Source: Halanaerobiaceae bacterium (lineage in GTDB: Bacteria; Bacillota_F; Halanaerobiia; Halanaerobiales; CSSED10-376). Taken from it: a stretch of 8,293 bases of DNA. The stretch is taken from contig PWOK01000344.1 in the NCBI GenBank assembly GCA_003557445.1, forward strand, positions 1-8,293, written 5' to 3'. The notes under the pieces were generated by a model that worked only from the letters and a program-made list of their open reading frames with translations, had not been told where the DNA came from and ran no database searches. Positions 1 through 6,526 of this stretch are shown piece by piece. Both the position numbers and the translations under genes were made by a program. How positions within the stretch are numbered: the stretch's first letter is position 1; each line of letters opens with the position of its first letter.

Positions 1-1059
1 ATATTGATCTTTAAATTCAACAATAATTTCGGTTTGTTTTTTGTACAATCTCTTACCTGTTTTTATATAAAAAGGGACACCAGACCACCTTATACTATCA
101 ATCTGTAATTTCATTGCAATAAATGTCTCTGTATCGGATTCTGGGGAAACACCCTGTTCCTGCCTGTACCCGGGTACTTTTCCCCCGGAAATTACACCTG
201 ATCCATATTGTCCTCTGACTACAAAATCTTCAATATTATCAGGATTTATTTCATTTAAAGTTTTTAATATCTTGACTTTTTCACTCCTTATAGAATCTGC
301 ATCCATTTTAGCAGGGGGTTCCATAGCGGTTAGAGTTAAAAGCTGAATCAAATGATTCTGGAACATATCTCTTAAAACCCCGGCTTTTTCGTAATATTCA
401 CCTCTCTGCCCCACTCCTACCCGTTCATTGGAAACTATCTGTATATTGTCAATATGTTTATTATCCCAGATAGATTCAAATAAGATATTGGCAAATCTTA
501 TAACCAGTACATTCTGCAGCATTTCTTTTCCTAAATAATGATCTATTCGGTAAATATTTTCTTCAGGATAAACCCTTCTTATTTTATTGTTTAACCTGAG
601 GGCAGTAGAAAAATTACTACCAAAGGGTTTTTCAATTACCAGTCTTGATATACCTATAGAATTTTCCACAAGATCAAACTTTTCAAGTCTTTCAACAACA
701 GGTTCAAAAAATTTAGGAGCTAAAGCAAGGTAATAAATTCTTTGTGCCTGTTGATTATCAAGACATTTTTTTAATTTTTTATATCCCTTATCATTACTGA
801 TATCCATTCTTTGATAAATGATCTTTTCTGAAAGCTGATCCCATATCTTTTTATCAAAGTCAAAACGGGTATGTTTTTTTAAAGATTTACAGATATCATT
901 TAAATAATCTCTCCTGTTTTCATTACGTCTTCCAATTGCAACAATACTAAAATCATACGGTAAAAGTTCATCAACTAAAAGATCATAAAAAGCAGGCATC
1001 AGTTTGCGATGACTCAAATCACCTGTCCCTCCAAAAATAACAAATTGATATTTATCCAT
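1..1059 (-). CDS. zwf: Glucose-6-phosphate 1-dehydrogenase, C-terminus cut by window edge
   Basis: This enzyme oxidises glucose 6-phosphate to 6-phosphogluconolactone with NADP+ (or NAD+), the first step of the oxidative pentose phosphate pathway, in the cytosol. I read 353 codons without a stop; the family is usually about 480-500 residues, so roughly the last quarter lies outside. Seen in the translation: the dinucleotide-binding GGTGDL at residues 10-15 followed by the usual RKLMPA stretch, the EKPFG motif at 143-147 with its substrate-binding lysine, the signature DHYLGKE at 173-179, and the QNHLIQLL stretch with the conserved histidine H236. The start is ATG at 1059, with GGAG at 1068-1071 at normal spacing. 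It lies 135 bp downstream of the cysteine synthase gene on the same strand and has its own candidate promoter, so it need not be co-transcribed. No gnd or other pentose phosphate gene is visible. Family assignment is secure; cofactor preference cannot be read here. Confidence 0.96.
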   Translation of the reverse strand, partial: MDKYQFVIFGGTGDLSHRKLMPAFYDLLVDELLPYDFSIVAIGRRNENRRDYLNDICKSLKKHTRFDFDKKIWDQLSEKIIYQRMDISNDKGYKKLKKCLDNQQAQRIYYLALAPKFFEPVVERLEKFDLVENSIGISRLVIEKPFGSNFSTALRLNNKIRRVYPEENIYRIDHYLGKEMLQNVLVIRFANILFESIWDNKHIDNIQIVSNERVGVGQRGEYYEKAGVLRDMFQNHLIQLLTLTAMEPPAKMDADSIRSEKVKILKTLNEINPDNIEDFVVRGQYGSGVISGGKVPGYRQEQGVSPESDTETFIAMKLQIDSIRWSGVPFYIKTGKRLYKKQTEIIVEFKDQY

Positions 1060-1148
1060 TATCATCACTCCATAAAAATAATTATTATTAAAAGCAGGAA
1101 ATAATAAAATTATCCAGAATAATATTTAATAATACTATTCTTATAAAT

Positions 1149-1177
1149 ATAATAAAGTTACTAAGGTAAAAATTCAA
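1149..1177 (-). promoter_or_regulatory. Candidate sigma-A type promoter for zwf
   Basis: On the minus strand, TTGAAT at 1177-1172 and TATTAT at 1154-1149 are separated by exactly 17 bp. They match the -35 consensus at 4 of 6 and the -10 consensus at 5 of 6 positions. The start codon is about 90 bp downstream, giving an AT-rich leader with no obvious hairpin. This sits between the cysteine synthase stop and zwf, supporting independent zwf transcription. AT-rich DNA yields chance matches, so this is a prediction only. Confidence 0.5.
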
Positions 1178-1194
1178 GTCAATTTTGCTTTTTA

Positions 1195-2106
1195 TTAAAA
1201 AATATTCTGGCTTAAATATCGTTCTCCTGTATCAGGAGCTATGGCCAGTACATTTTTGTCTTTTTTGAGGTTATCAGCTACTTTAACAGCAGCCCAGACT
1301 GCTGCTGCAGAAGAAGGACCCAGTAATAAGCCTTCTTTTTTAGCAAGTTTGTGAACCATTTGTATAACTTCGTTATCTGATATATGAAAAATTTTTTTAT
1401 AGATATCAGTATTTAATATCTTAGGAATAAATCCCGGGCCAGTTCCCGGAATATTATGTGGTTCTGGTTTACCTCCAGCCAGTACAGGGGATTTTTCCGG
1501 TTCAACAGTATATATATCCAGTTCAGGGAGTTTATTTAACAATTCTTCTCCTGTACCGGTAATCGTACCACCGGTTCCTGCTGTACTTACAAAAGCATGG
1601 AGATTATTATTAAAATCCTCTAAGATCTCACAGGCTGTTGTTTTGCGGTGAGCCGCTGGATTGGCAGGATTCTTAAACTGGTCAGGAACAAAAGAACCAT
1701 CTATTTTGGAAGCAAGTTTTTTTACTTTATCAATAGCACCCTGAATTGAATCTTTAGATGGGGTTAAAATAACATTAGCACCATATGCTTCAATTATCTT
1801 AATTCTTTCTTCTGTGACATTATCGGGCATAACAATAATACATTGATAATTTTTAACAGCAGCTATCATGGCTAAAGCAATACCTGTATTACCACTGGTG
1901 GGTTCAATAATTGTTCCCCCTGGCTTTAATTGTCCATTGTTTTCAGCCCTTATTATCATATTTAAAGCTGGACGATCTTTCACGCTTCTACTGACATTAA
2001 AGTATTCAAGCTTAAGATATATATTTGCTCTATCTCTGGCAGGAATATTATTCAACTTAACAACAGGTGTATTTCCAATCAATTGAGTTGCATCATTTAT
2101 AATCAC
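1195..2106 (-). CDS. cysK: Cysteine synthase (O-acetylserine sulfhydrylase), CysK family
   Basis: This PLP enzyme condenses O-acetylserine with sulfide to give cysteine and acetate in the cytosol; some relatives (CysM) use thiosulfate. The 303 residues are normal for the family. Seen: N-terminal QLIGNTPVVKL, PLP lysine K43 in SVKDRP, the substrate loop TSGNTG at 70-75, the phosphate-binding GTGGTITG, GPGFIPKIL in the C-terminal half, GPSSAAAV near the end and a final GERYLSQNIF. The C-terminal half reads like CysK, while IALAMIAA and MPDN also recall CysM, so the sulfur donor is unresolved. The loop before the lysine is NVSR where most relatives have NP plus two small residues, and SSAAAV replaces the usual SSGAA. 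GTG at 2106 is chosen because GAGGTGAT at 2111-2118 lies 4 nt before it; the in-frame GTG at 2115 overlaps that site. It diverges from a sulfur-transporter gene pair. Confidence 0.93.
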   Translation of the reverse strand: MIINDATQLIGNTPVVKLNNIPARDRANIYLKLEYFNVSRSVKDRPALNMIIRAENNGQLKPGGTIIEPTSGNTGIALAMIAAVKNYQCIIVMPDNVTEERIKIIEAYGANVILTPSKDSIQGAIDKVKKLASKIDGSFVPDQFKNPANPAAHRKTTACEILEDFNNNLHAFVSTAGTGGTITGTGEELLNKLPELDIYTVEPEKSPVLAGGKPEPHNIPGTGPGFIPKILNTDIYKKIFHISDNEVIQMVHKLAKKEGLLLGPSSAAAVWAAVKVADNLKKDKNVLAIAPDTGERYLSQNIF

Positions 2107-2110
2107 TGCT

Positions 2111-2118
2111 ATCACCTC
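2111..2118 (-). promoter_or_regulatory. Ribosome binding site that sets the cysK start at 2106
   Basis: GAGGTGAT on the minus strand matches the extended anti-Shine-Dalgarno complement and is followed by 4 nt and GTG at 2106. A longer reading would start at the GTG at 2115, but that codon is part of the site itself. The same spacing (site ending in TGAT plus 4-5 nt) is seen at zwf, the first transporter gene and the cyclase gene, which supports the shorter protein. Confidence 0.7.
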
Positions 2119-2152
2119 AAATACAGGTTATAATAATAGTAATTGTTATTTA

Positions 2153-2181
2153 ATTATAATATTTAAAAATAAAAATAGCAA
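2153..2181 (-). promoter_or_regulatory. Candidate sigma-A type promoter for cysK in the divergent region
   Basis: On the minus strand, TTGCTA at 2181-2176 (4 of 6 consensus) and a perfect TATAAT at 2158-2153 are 17 bp apart. Transcription would begin near 2146, giving a leader of about 40 nt, too short for a T-box or SAM riboswitch. A TATAAT also occurs on the plus strand at 2155-2160, overlapping the same bases and pointing toward the transporter genes, but I find no acceptable -35 at 16-18 bp for it. The plus-strand promoter in this region therefore stays unassigned. Confidence 0.55.
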
Positions 2182-2221
2182 ATTTTAAAGAATTTTTAAA
2201 ATCACAAAGGAGTTGATAATT

Positions 2222-2731
2222 ATGTCTTTTTTGTTTTATGAAACCTGGTCACCTTATGTTGTTGGTATGGCTATCGGAATTCTTTCCTGGTTAACCTTTT
2301 TAATATCCAAAAAACCACTGGGAACTTCCACTGCCTACCTGAGAACCTCCGGTCTCCTCTTGAAAAAAATCAACAAAAGCTATGTTGAAAACAATGAATA
2401 TTACAAAAAAAAGAAAGCCAGAATCGAATGGCAGTGGATGCTTGTTCTGGGTATTATTATTGGAAGCTTTATTTCAGCACTACTTTCAGGTCAGTTCAAT
2501 ATTGCTTTTTTACCGGCAACAGAATTTGACTCTATCTTAAATTTAACTATTTCAGGCCGATTAATATCTGCATTAATCGGAGGTATTATCATGGGTTTTG
2601 GAGCCAGAATGGCTGATGGCTGTACAAGTGGTCATGGTATCAGTGGCACCCTGCAGTTAAGTATTAGTAGCTGGATTGCTGTTATTTGTTTTTTCCTGGG
2701 AGGAGTAATTACAGCCTTAATCTTCTTTTAA
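2222..2731 (+). CDS. YeeE/YedE-family sulfur-compound transporter, N-terminal-type half
   Basis: This is an integral membrane protein of the YeeE/YedE family, whose characterised member TsuA takes up thiosulfate. In this organism the transporter is split over two genes and this is the first half. It has 169 residues with about four hydrophobic segments, roughly at 10-29, 71-90, 113-130 and 148-169, and a Lys-rich stretch at 48-67. The family signature GCTSGHG is at 133-139 with cysteine C134; motif cysteines of this kind are thought to interact with the sulfur substrate. ATG at 2222 is preferred because AAAGGAG at 2206-2212 lies 9 nt before it; an in-frame TTG at 2213 directly abuts that site. 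The next gene, 50 bp downstream, is the partner half. The substrate (thiosulfate, or another small sulfur or selenium compound) is inferred from the family and the neighbouring cysteine synthase, not from a residue I can read. Confidence 0.88.
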   Translation: MSFLFYETWSPYVVGMAIGILSWLTFLISKKPLGTSTAYLRTSGLLLKKINKSYVENNEYYKKKKARIEWQWMLVLGIIIGSFISALLSGQFNIAFLPATEFDSILNLTISGRLISALIGGIIMGFGARMADGCTSGHGISGTLQLSISSWIAVICFFLGGVITALIFF

Positions 2732-2781
2732 ATAAATCTACAATTTTGCTGAATGAAAAACAAATAGAAAGGGGTTTATAG

Positions 2782-3324
2782 ATGAAAACTAATAGAAAGA
2801 AAAAATTAGTTCTGGGATTATTTACAGGAATAATCTTTGGGTTTTTATTACAAAAAGGTGGAGTAACACATTATAATGTAATAATTGGTCAATTAGTTCT
2901 TGAAGATTTTACAGTTTTAAAAATTATTATGACAGCAATTATCACCGGAATGTTTGGGGTCTATTTTCTAAAGGATAGAAATTTAATAAAATTAAAACCC
3001 AAAAATGCTTCTTTAAGTTCTTCTATAGTAGGAGGCCTTATTTTTGGAGTGGGTTTTGCCCTTGTTGGCTACTGTCCGGGAACAATTGCCGGAGCAGCAG
3101 GTCAGGGTAATCTTGATGCTTTGATCGGAGGTATCTCCGGGATTATTATAGGTTCAGGTATTTATGCTGCTGTTTTCCCTGTAATGAAGCCTTTTTTTAA
3201 CAAAAACAAACTTGAAAAACCAACCTTACCTGAAGCTCTAAAAATTAATCACTGGATAATTATTATTCCACTTGCAATAATTATAATTATTTTGTTGATA
3301 ATTTTAGAAAGCCAGGGTTTATAA
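2782..3324 (+). CDS. YeeE/YedE-family transporter, C-terminal-type half (DUF6691-like)
   Basis: This is the second half of the split sulfur-compound transporter, a 180-residue membrane protein. Hydrophobic segments lie roughly at 9-24, 43-63, 79-107, 112-135 and 158-176. The family motif GYCPGT is at 96-101, with C98 as the counterpart of the GCTSGHG cysteine in the upstream gene; together they would supply both cysteine motifs of a full-length YeeE/YedE protein. The start is ATG at 2782 preceded by AAAGGGG at 7 nt. It lies 50 bp after the first half with no terminator visible, so the two are very likely co-transcribed and co-assembled. Two-gene versions of this family are known (for example PmpA/PmpB-type pairs), so the split is not novel. 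No TusA-like carrier or rhodanese follows. The exact substrate is unproven. Confidence 0.88.
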   Translation: MKTNRKKKLVLGLFTGIIFGFLLQKGGVTHYNVIIGQLVLEDFTVLKIIMTAIITGMFGVYFLKDRNLIKLKPKNASLSSSIVGGLIFGVGFALVGYCPGTIAGAAGQGNLDALIGGISGIIIGSGIYAAVFPVMKPFFNKNKLEKPTLPEALKINHWIIIIPLAIIIIILLIILESQGL

Positions 3325-3354
3325 TGATGACTTTTTGTTCATTTTTGAAGAAAT

Positions 3355-3383
3355 TTGAAGGTTTAATTTACTTTTTCTAGAAT
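3355..3383 (+). promoter_or_regulatory. Candidate promoter for the GGDEF-EAL gene
   Basis: TTGAAG at 3355-3360 (4 of 6 to the -35 consensus) and TAGAAT at 3378-3383 (5 of 6 to the -10 consensus) are exactly 17 bp apart. Transcription would start near 3390, leaving a leader of almost 90 nt before ATG 3477. A second TTGAAG lies 10 bp upstream at 3345-3350. A weaker alternative is TTGTTA at 3410 with CATAAT at 3435-3440 (19 bp spacing). The 3' end of this promoter runs into the palindrome listed separately. Confidence 0.5.
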
Positions 3384-3410
3384 ATATTAATATATTAAAA
3401 GAGAAAAAGT
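3370..3410. repeat. Nested inverted repeat with AT palindrome in the EAL gene leader
   Basis: The outer arms ACTTTTTCT (3370-3378) and AGAAAAAGT (3402-3410) are perfectly complementary over 9 bp. Between them, 3381-3396 is a perfect 16-bp palindrome made of AATATATT twice. It covers the end of the predicted -10 element and the expected transcription start. It lacks a T-run after the right arm, so it does not look like an intrinsic terminator for the transporter genes. It could be an operator for a dimeric regulator or a hairpin in the leader RNA; the AT composition makes some dyads expected by chance, but the outer pair adds weight. Confidence 0.5.
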
Positions 3411-3476
3411 TGTTACATAAAATGACCTATCCTGCATAATTTATGAAACTTACAGAATTCACGGGGAGGTTTAAAT

Positions 3477-5132
3477 ATGGAAAAGCAAAAATACAAAAAC
3501 ACCCGGAATATAAGTTCCTATACAATTGCTTTAAAAACAACATTCATATATGGTATTATTGGATTAATATGGATCTGGTTAACTGACTTGCTTGTTCTTC
3601 ATTTTTTAAATGATGGAGAACTTATCACTCTTTTCCAGACCTATAAAGGTTTCTTTTATGTTCTGGCTACTGCCCTCCTTTTGTTTTTTCTCATTAAAAG
3701 TCAAATTGAAAAAATTACTGTTTTATCAGATAAATTATTAATAAAAAATGAAAAATTAGAAACAAGAAATTTACAATTACACAAAACAGAAAAAGAACTG
3801 CGAAATAAACACCAGGAATTAAAACAGGAACAGGAAAAAACCTATCAACTTGCCTATTATGATTCTTTAACCGGACTTCCAAACCGCAAAAAATTCAAAG
3901 AAGAACTTGACAAAGAACTTAAAAAAAACACAGCTATTGGTGTTGTCTTTTTCGATATTGATAATTTTAAGAGAATTAATAATATTTATGGAGTAAAACA
4001 TGGAGATAAAATGTTGCAAATTTTCGCTGATAAACTTAGAGAAGAACTTATTGGAGTAAAAAATATTGCCCGTTTTTCTGGAGATAATTTTGCTATTTTT
4101 GAGAAGGATATAAAGGATTTAGAGGAATTAAATCAATTTTTGGAAAAAATACAGGATTCCTTTACTGGATTATTTGAGTTTTTTAATCATTCCTTCTATA
4201 TTTCATTAAGTATGGGTGCTGCCCTGGCTCCAATTCATGGTACTTCTGCTCAGAAACTAATAAATAATGCTGAAAATGCCCTTAACCAGTCCCAGCAGAC
4301 TTTTACTTCTTCTTTAATCTTTGACCCCTCAATGAAAGATAGATTTTATTTTCATCTACAAAAAGAAAGCAATATTAATAAAGCACTTAAAAATAATGAT
4401 TTCTTTCTTTATTATCAGCCCATAGTCGATACTGATTCGGGTGAAATTTTATCTCTGGAGGCTTTAATACGCTGGTCTGATAAAAAAGGCTCTTTTATTC
4501 CACCTGATAGATTTATTCCCTTTGCAACCAGAACCGGGCAAATATATCCTATCAGTAAATGGGTATTAAATGAAGTGTGTCGTCAACAAAAACTCTGGCT
4601 ACAGGACAATCCCTCCATAGTGACAGAAATAAATTTATCTGCCAGTGAATTTGAAAGAGAAGATTTACCTCTGAGGGTTGAAAAAACAATAAAAAAACAC
4701 AATATTAAACCAGAACATATCAGGCTGGAGTTAACGGAAAGTGATCTCCTCCAGGATTTAGATAAGTGTTCCAGTATATTGCATGAATTAAAAAATATGG
4801 GAGTCAACTGTGCCCTTGATGATTTTGGTACAGGATATTCTTCTTTATCCTATTTAATCAATCTGCCCATAGATACTTTGAAGCTTGACAGAGATTTTAT
4901 TACCAATATTGATAAAAATAAAAACAAACAGGATATTACCCGATATATTATAAAACTGGCTCACTGTCTTGATAAAAAGGTTACAGCCGAAGGTGTGGAA
5001 ACAAAAGCTGAACTGGATTTCCTCAAATCTATTAATTGTGATACTGCCCAGGGTTTTTATCTCTGCCATCCCAATCCACCGGATGATTTATCTTCACTTA
5101 TTAAAAATGGTTATATTAAAGAGAAGATATGA
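3477..5132 (+). CDS. Membrane-anchored GGDEF-EAL protein, probable c-di-GMP phosphodiesterase
   Basis: The EAL domain is predicted to hydrolyse the second messenger c-di-GMP to pGpG at the inner face of the membrane. Domain order in 551 residues: two transmembrane helices at about 22-44 and 57-75 joined by a short outer loop, a charged coiled-coil linker at about 78-124, a GGDEF domain at about 126-285, and an EAL domain at about 295-545. EAL residues look complete: EAL at 328-330, N386, ELTES at 418-422, DDFGTGYSS at 448-456, K469 with D471, and AEGVE at 504-508. The GGDEF signature is SGDNF at 201-205; loss of the second acidic residue suggests no cyclase activity, though D160 and D162 of the upstream metal site remain. 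Such domains can act as GTP-sensing modules. ATG 3477 follows GGGGAGG at 7 nt. It stands alone on its strand, and its end overlaps pncB tail to tail. The input signal is unknown. Confidence 0.92.
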   Translation: MEKQKYKNTRNISSYTIALKTTFIYGIIGLIWIWLTDLLVLHFLNDGELITLFQTYKGFFYVLATALLLFFLIKSQIEKITVLSDKLLIKNEKLETRNLQLHKTEKELRNKHQELKQEQEKTYQLAYYDSLTGLPNRKKFKEELDKELKKNTAIGVVFFDIDNFKRINNIYGVKHGDKMLQIFADKLREELIGVKNIARFSGDNFAIFEKDIKDLEELNQFLEKIQDSFTGLFEFFNHSFYISLSMGAALAPIHGTSAQKLINNAENALNQSQQTFTSSLIFDPSMKDRFYFHLQKESNINKALKNNDFFLYYQPIVDTDSGEILSLEALIRWSDKKGSFIPPDRFIPFATRTGQIYPISKWVLNEVCRQQKLWLQDNPSIVTEINLSASEFEREDLPLRVEKTIKKHNIKPEHIRLELTESDLLQDLDKCSSILHELKNMGVNCALDDFGTGYSSLSYLINLPIDTLKLDRDFITNIDKNKNKQDITRYIIKLAHCLDKKVTAEGVETKAELDFLKSINCDTAQGFYLCHPNPPDDLSSLIKNGYIKEKI

Positions 5133-6480
5133 TATCCTGTTTTAATTTAGATAATCCCGGTGAAAGATCAACTTCCATTATATCAGCTTTTGCAAGTAAT
5201 TTATACTCAGGTTTGAGAGTCTGTTTTTCCTCTATACAATATTGCTGGATTTCACTAACTTTAGCCTGTTTATATCTACAATTACCCTTTTTAAAGATGG
5301 GTTCTAACATTTCTCTAACCTGATATCTATTCCTATCAAATTCCAGATTTTCTTCTTTTAAAGCTATAATATCTTTGACCATCTTATTGCTTTTTTTATC
5401 ATAAATCCTTATTAGCTTTTTGTTACCCGGATTGCTTGTTTTTTCTATATTATCGGAAACCTTCATCTTTGCCTGTCCCTTATATTCACTTAATTTATAA
5501 ACCCCACCAAAAGCCGAACAATTATAAGAGGTTATTAATTTTGTTCCAACACCATAAAAATCTATTTCAGCATTTTCTTTTTTCAAATCAGTAATAATAT
5601 TTTCATCAAGATTACCGGAAGCAACAATTTTAGCATTCTCAAAACCTGCCTTATCCAGCATTTTGCGGGCCTGACGGGATAATCGGGCCAGATCACCACT
5701 ATCCAGTCTTATTCCATAGAGATCAGAGTTAACCCCTTTTTCTTTCATTTCCTGAAATACTTTAATAGCATTGGGAACCCCTTTATTCAAAGTATCATAA
5801 GTATCAACAAGCAGAATACAGCTATCAGGATAAATATTAGCATAGGTTCTAAAAGCCTCCAATTCTGTATCAAAACTCATAACCCAGCTGTGAGCATGGG
5901 TTCCACTAATATTTATAGCAAATTTCTTGCCTGCTAAAACATTTGAAGTACCACTAAAACCACCAATAACTGCTGCTCTGGCTCCATAAAGACCGGCATC
6001 AGGGCCATGGGCTCTTCGCAGGCCAAATTCAAGGACAGATTTATCTCCCGCTGCCTTGACAACCCTGGAGGCTTTTGTAGCTATTAGTGATTGATGATTT
6101 AAAATATTTAATAGAGGTGTTTCCAGCAGCTGGGCCTCAATTATTGGTGCTTCAACCTTTAAAACAGGTTCCTGAGGGAAAATAATACTACCCTCAGGAA
6201 TAGAATACAGGTTTCCAGAAAAAGAAAATTCTCTTAAATAATCCAGAAAATCTTCATCAAACCCCTGTTTTTGCAAATAATTAAGATCATCTTTATAAAA
6301 TTTAAGATTATCAATATATTCAATAACCTGATTAAGACCACAAAAAATAGAATAACCATTATCACAGGGATTTTCTCTATAAAACAAATCGAAAACAGCT
6401 TTTTCGTTTTTACCACTTTTATAATATCCCTGAGCCATTGTCAATTGATACAAATCAGTTGATAAACTTAAATCTCTCAC
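5116..6480 (-). CDS. pncB: Nicotinate phosphoribosyltransferase
   Basis: This cytosolic enzyme makes nicotinate mononucleotide from nicotinate and PRPP, usually coupled to ATP hydrolysis, and feeds NAD salvage (Preiss-Handler pathway). It has 454 residues, normal for bacterial forms. Seen, numbered from the chosen start: STDLYQLTMAQGY at 7-19, LRRAHGPDAG at 154-163, GTHAHSW at 193-199 with H197 at the place of the phosphorylated active-site histidine, the PRPP-region IRLDSGDL at 257-264, and GVGTKLITSY at 311-320. GTG at 6480 is preferred because TAGGTGAT at 6488-6495 lies 7 nt before it. In-frame starts at 6489 (ATG) and 6492 (GTG) would add 3 or 4 residues but overlap that site, so they remain possible but less likely. 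It is the last gene of a probable three-gene operon, about 46 bp after the ferritin-like gene. Its final codons overlap the EAL gene end by 17 bp, with no terminator visible. Confidence 0.95.
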   Translation of the reverse strand: MRDLSLSTDLYQLTMAQGYYKSGKNEKAVFDLFYRENPCDNGYSIFCGLNQVIEYIDNLKFYKDDLNYLQKQGFDEDFLDYLREFSFSGNLYSIPEGSIIFPQEPVLKVEAPIIEAQLLETPLLNILNHQSLIATKASRVVKAAGDKSVLEFGLRRAHGPDAGLYGARAAVIGGFSGTSNVLAGKKFAINISGTHAHSWVMSFDTELEAFRTYANIYPDSCILLVDTYDTLNKGVPNAIKVFQEMKEKGVNSDLYGIRLDSGDLARLSRQARKMLDKAGFENAKIVASGNLDENIITDLKKENAEIDFYGVGTKLITSYNCSAFGGVYKLSEYKGQAKMKVSDNIEKTSNPGNKKLIRIYDKKSNKMVKDIIALKEENLEFDRNRYQVREMLEPIFKKGNCRYKQAKVSEIQQYCIEEKQTLKPEYKLLAKADIMEVDLSPGLSKLKQDIISSL

Positions 6481-6526
6481 TAATTCCATCACCTACTTAA
6501 ATTACATAAATTTAAAAACCTTTATA

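Noticed and set aside
1060..1194. Terminator after cysK or a riboswitch before zwf
   Set aside because: The only dyad (AAAATT against AATTTT near 1171-1187) is six A/T pairs, and the leader is too short and unstructured for a known riboswitch.
1868..2086. 72-codon plus-strand open frame inside cysK
   Set aside because: It lies wholly antisense within a gene with clear cysteine synthase motifs and has no convincing ribosome binding site or domain; it is a frame shadow.
2213..2221. TTG start at 2213 for the first transporter gene
   Set aside because: That codon directly follows the AAAGGAG site with no spacing, whereas ATG 2222 has normal spacing.
3325..3476. Small gene or sRNA between the transporter and the EAL gene
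   Set aside because: Stops occur in all plus frames, and there is no ribosome binding site other than the one serving 3477. The structure present is better explained as promoter and operator elements.
6234..6462. Short open frames on both strands inside the start of pncB
   Set aside because: They are Ile/Phe-rich low-complexity translations of AT-rich coding DNA in the wrong frames, and the pncB frame matches the family throughout.
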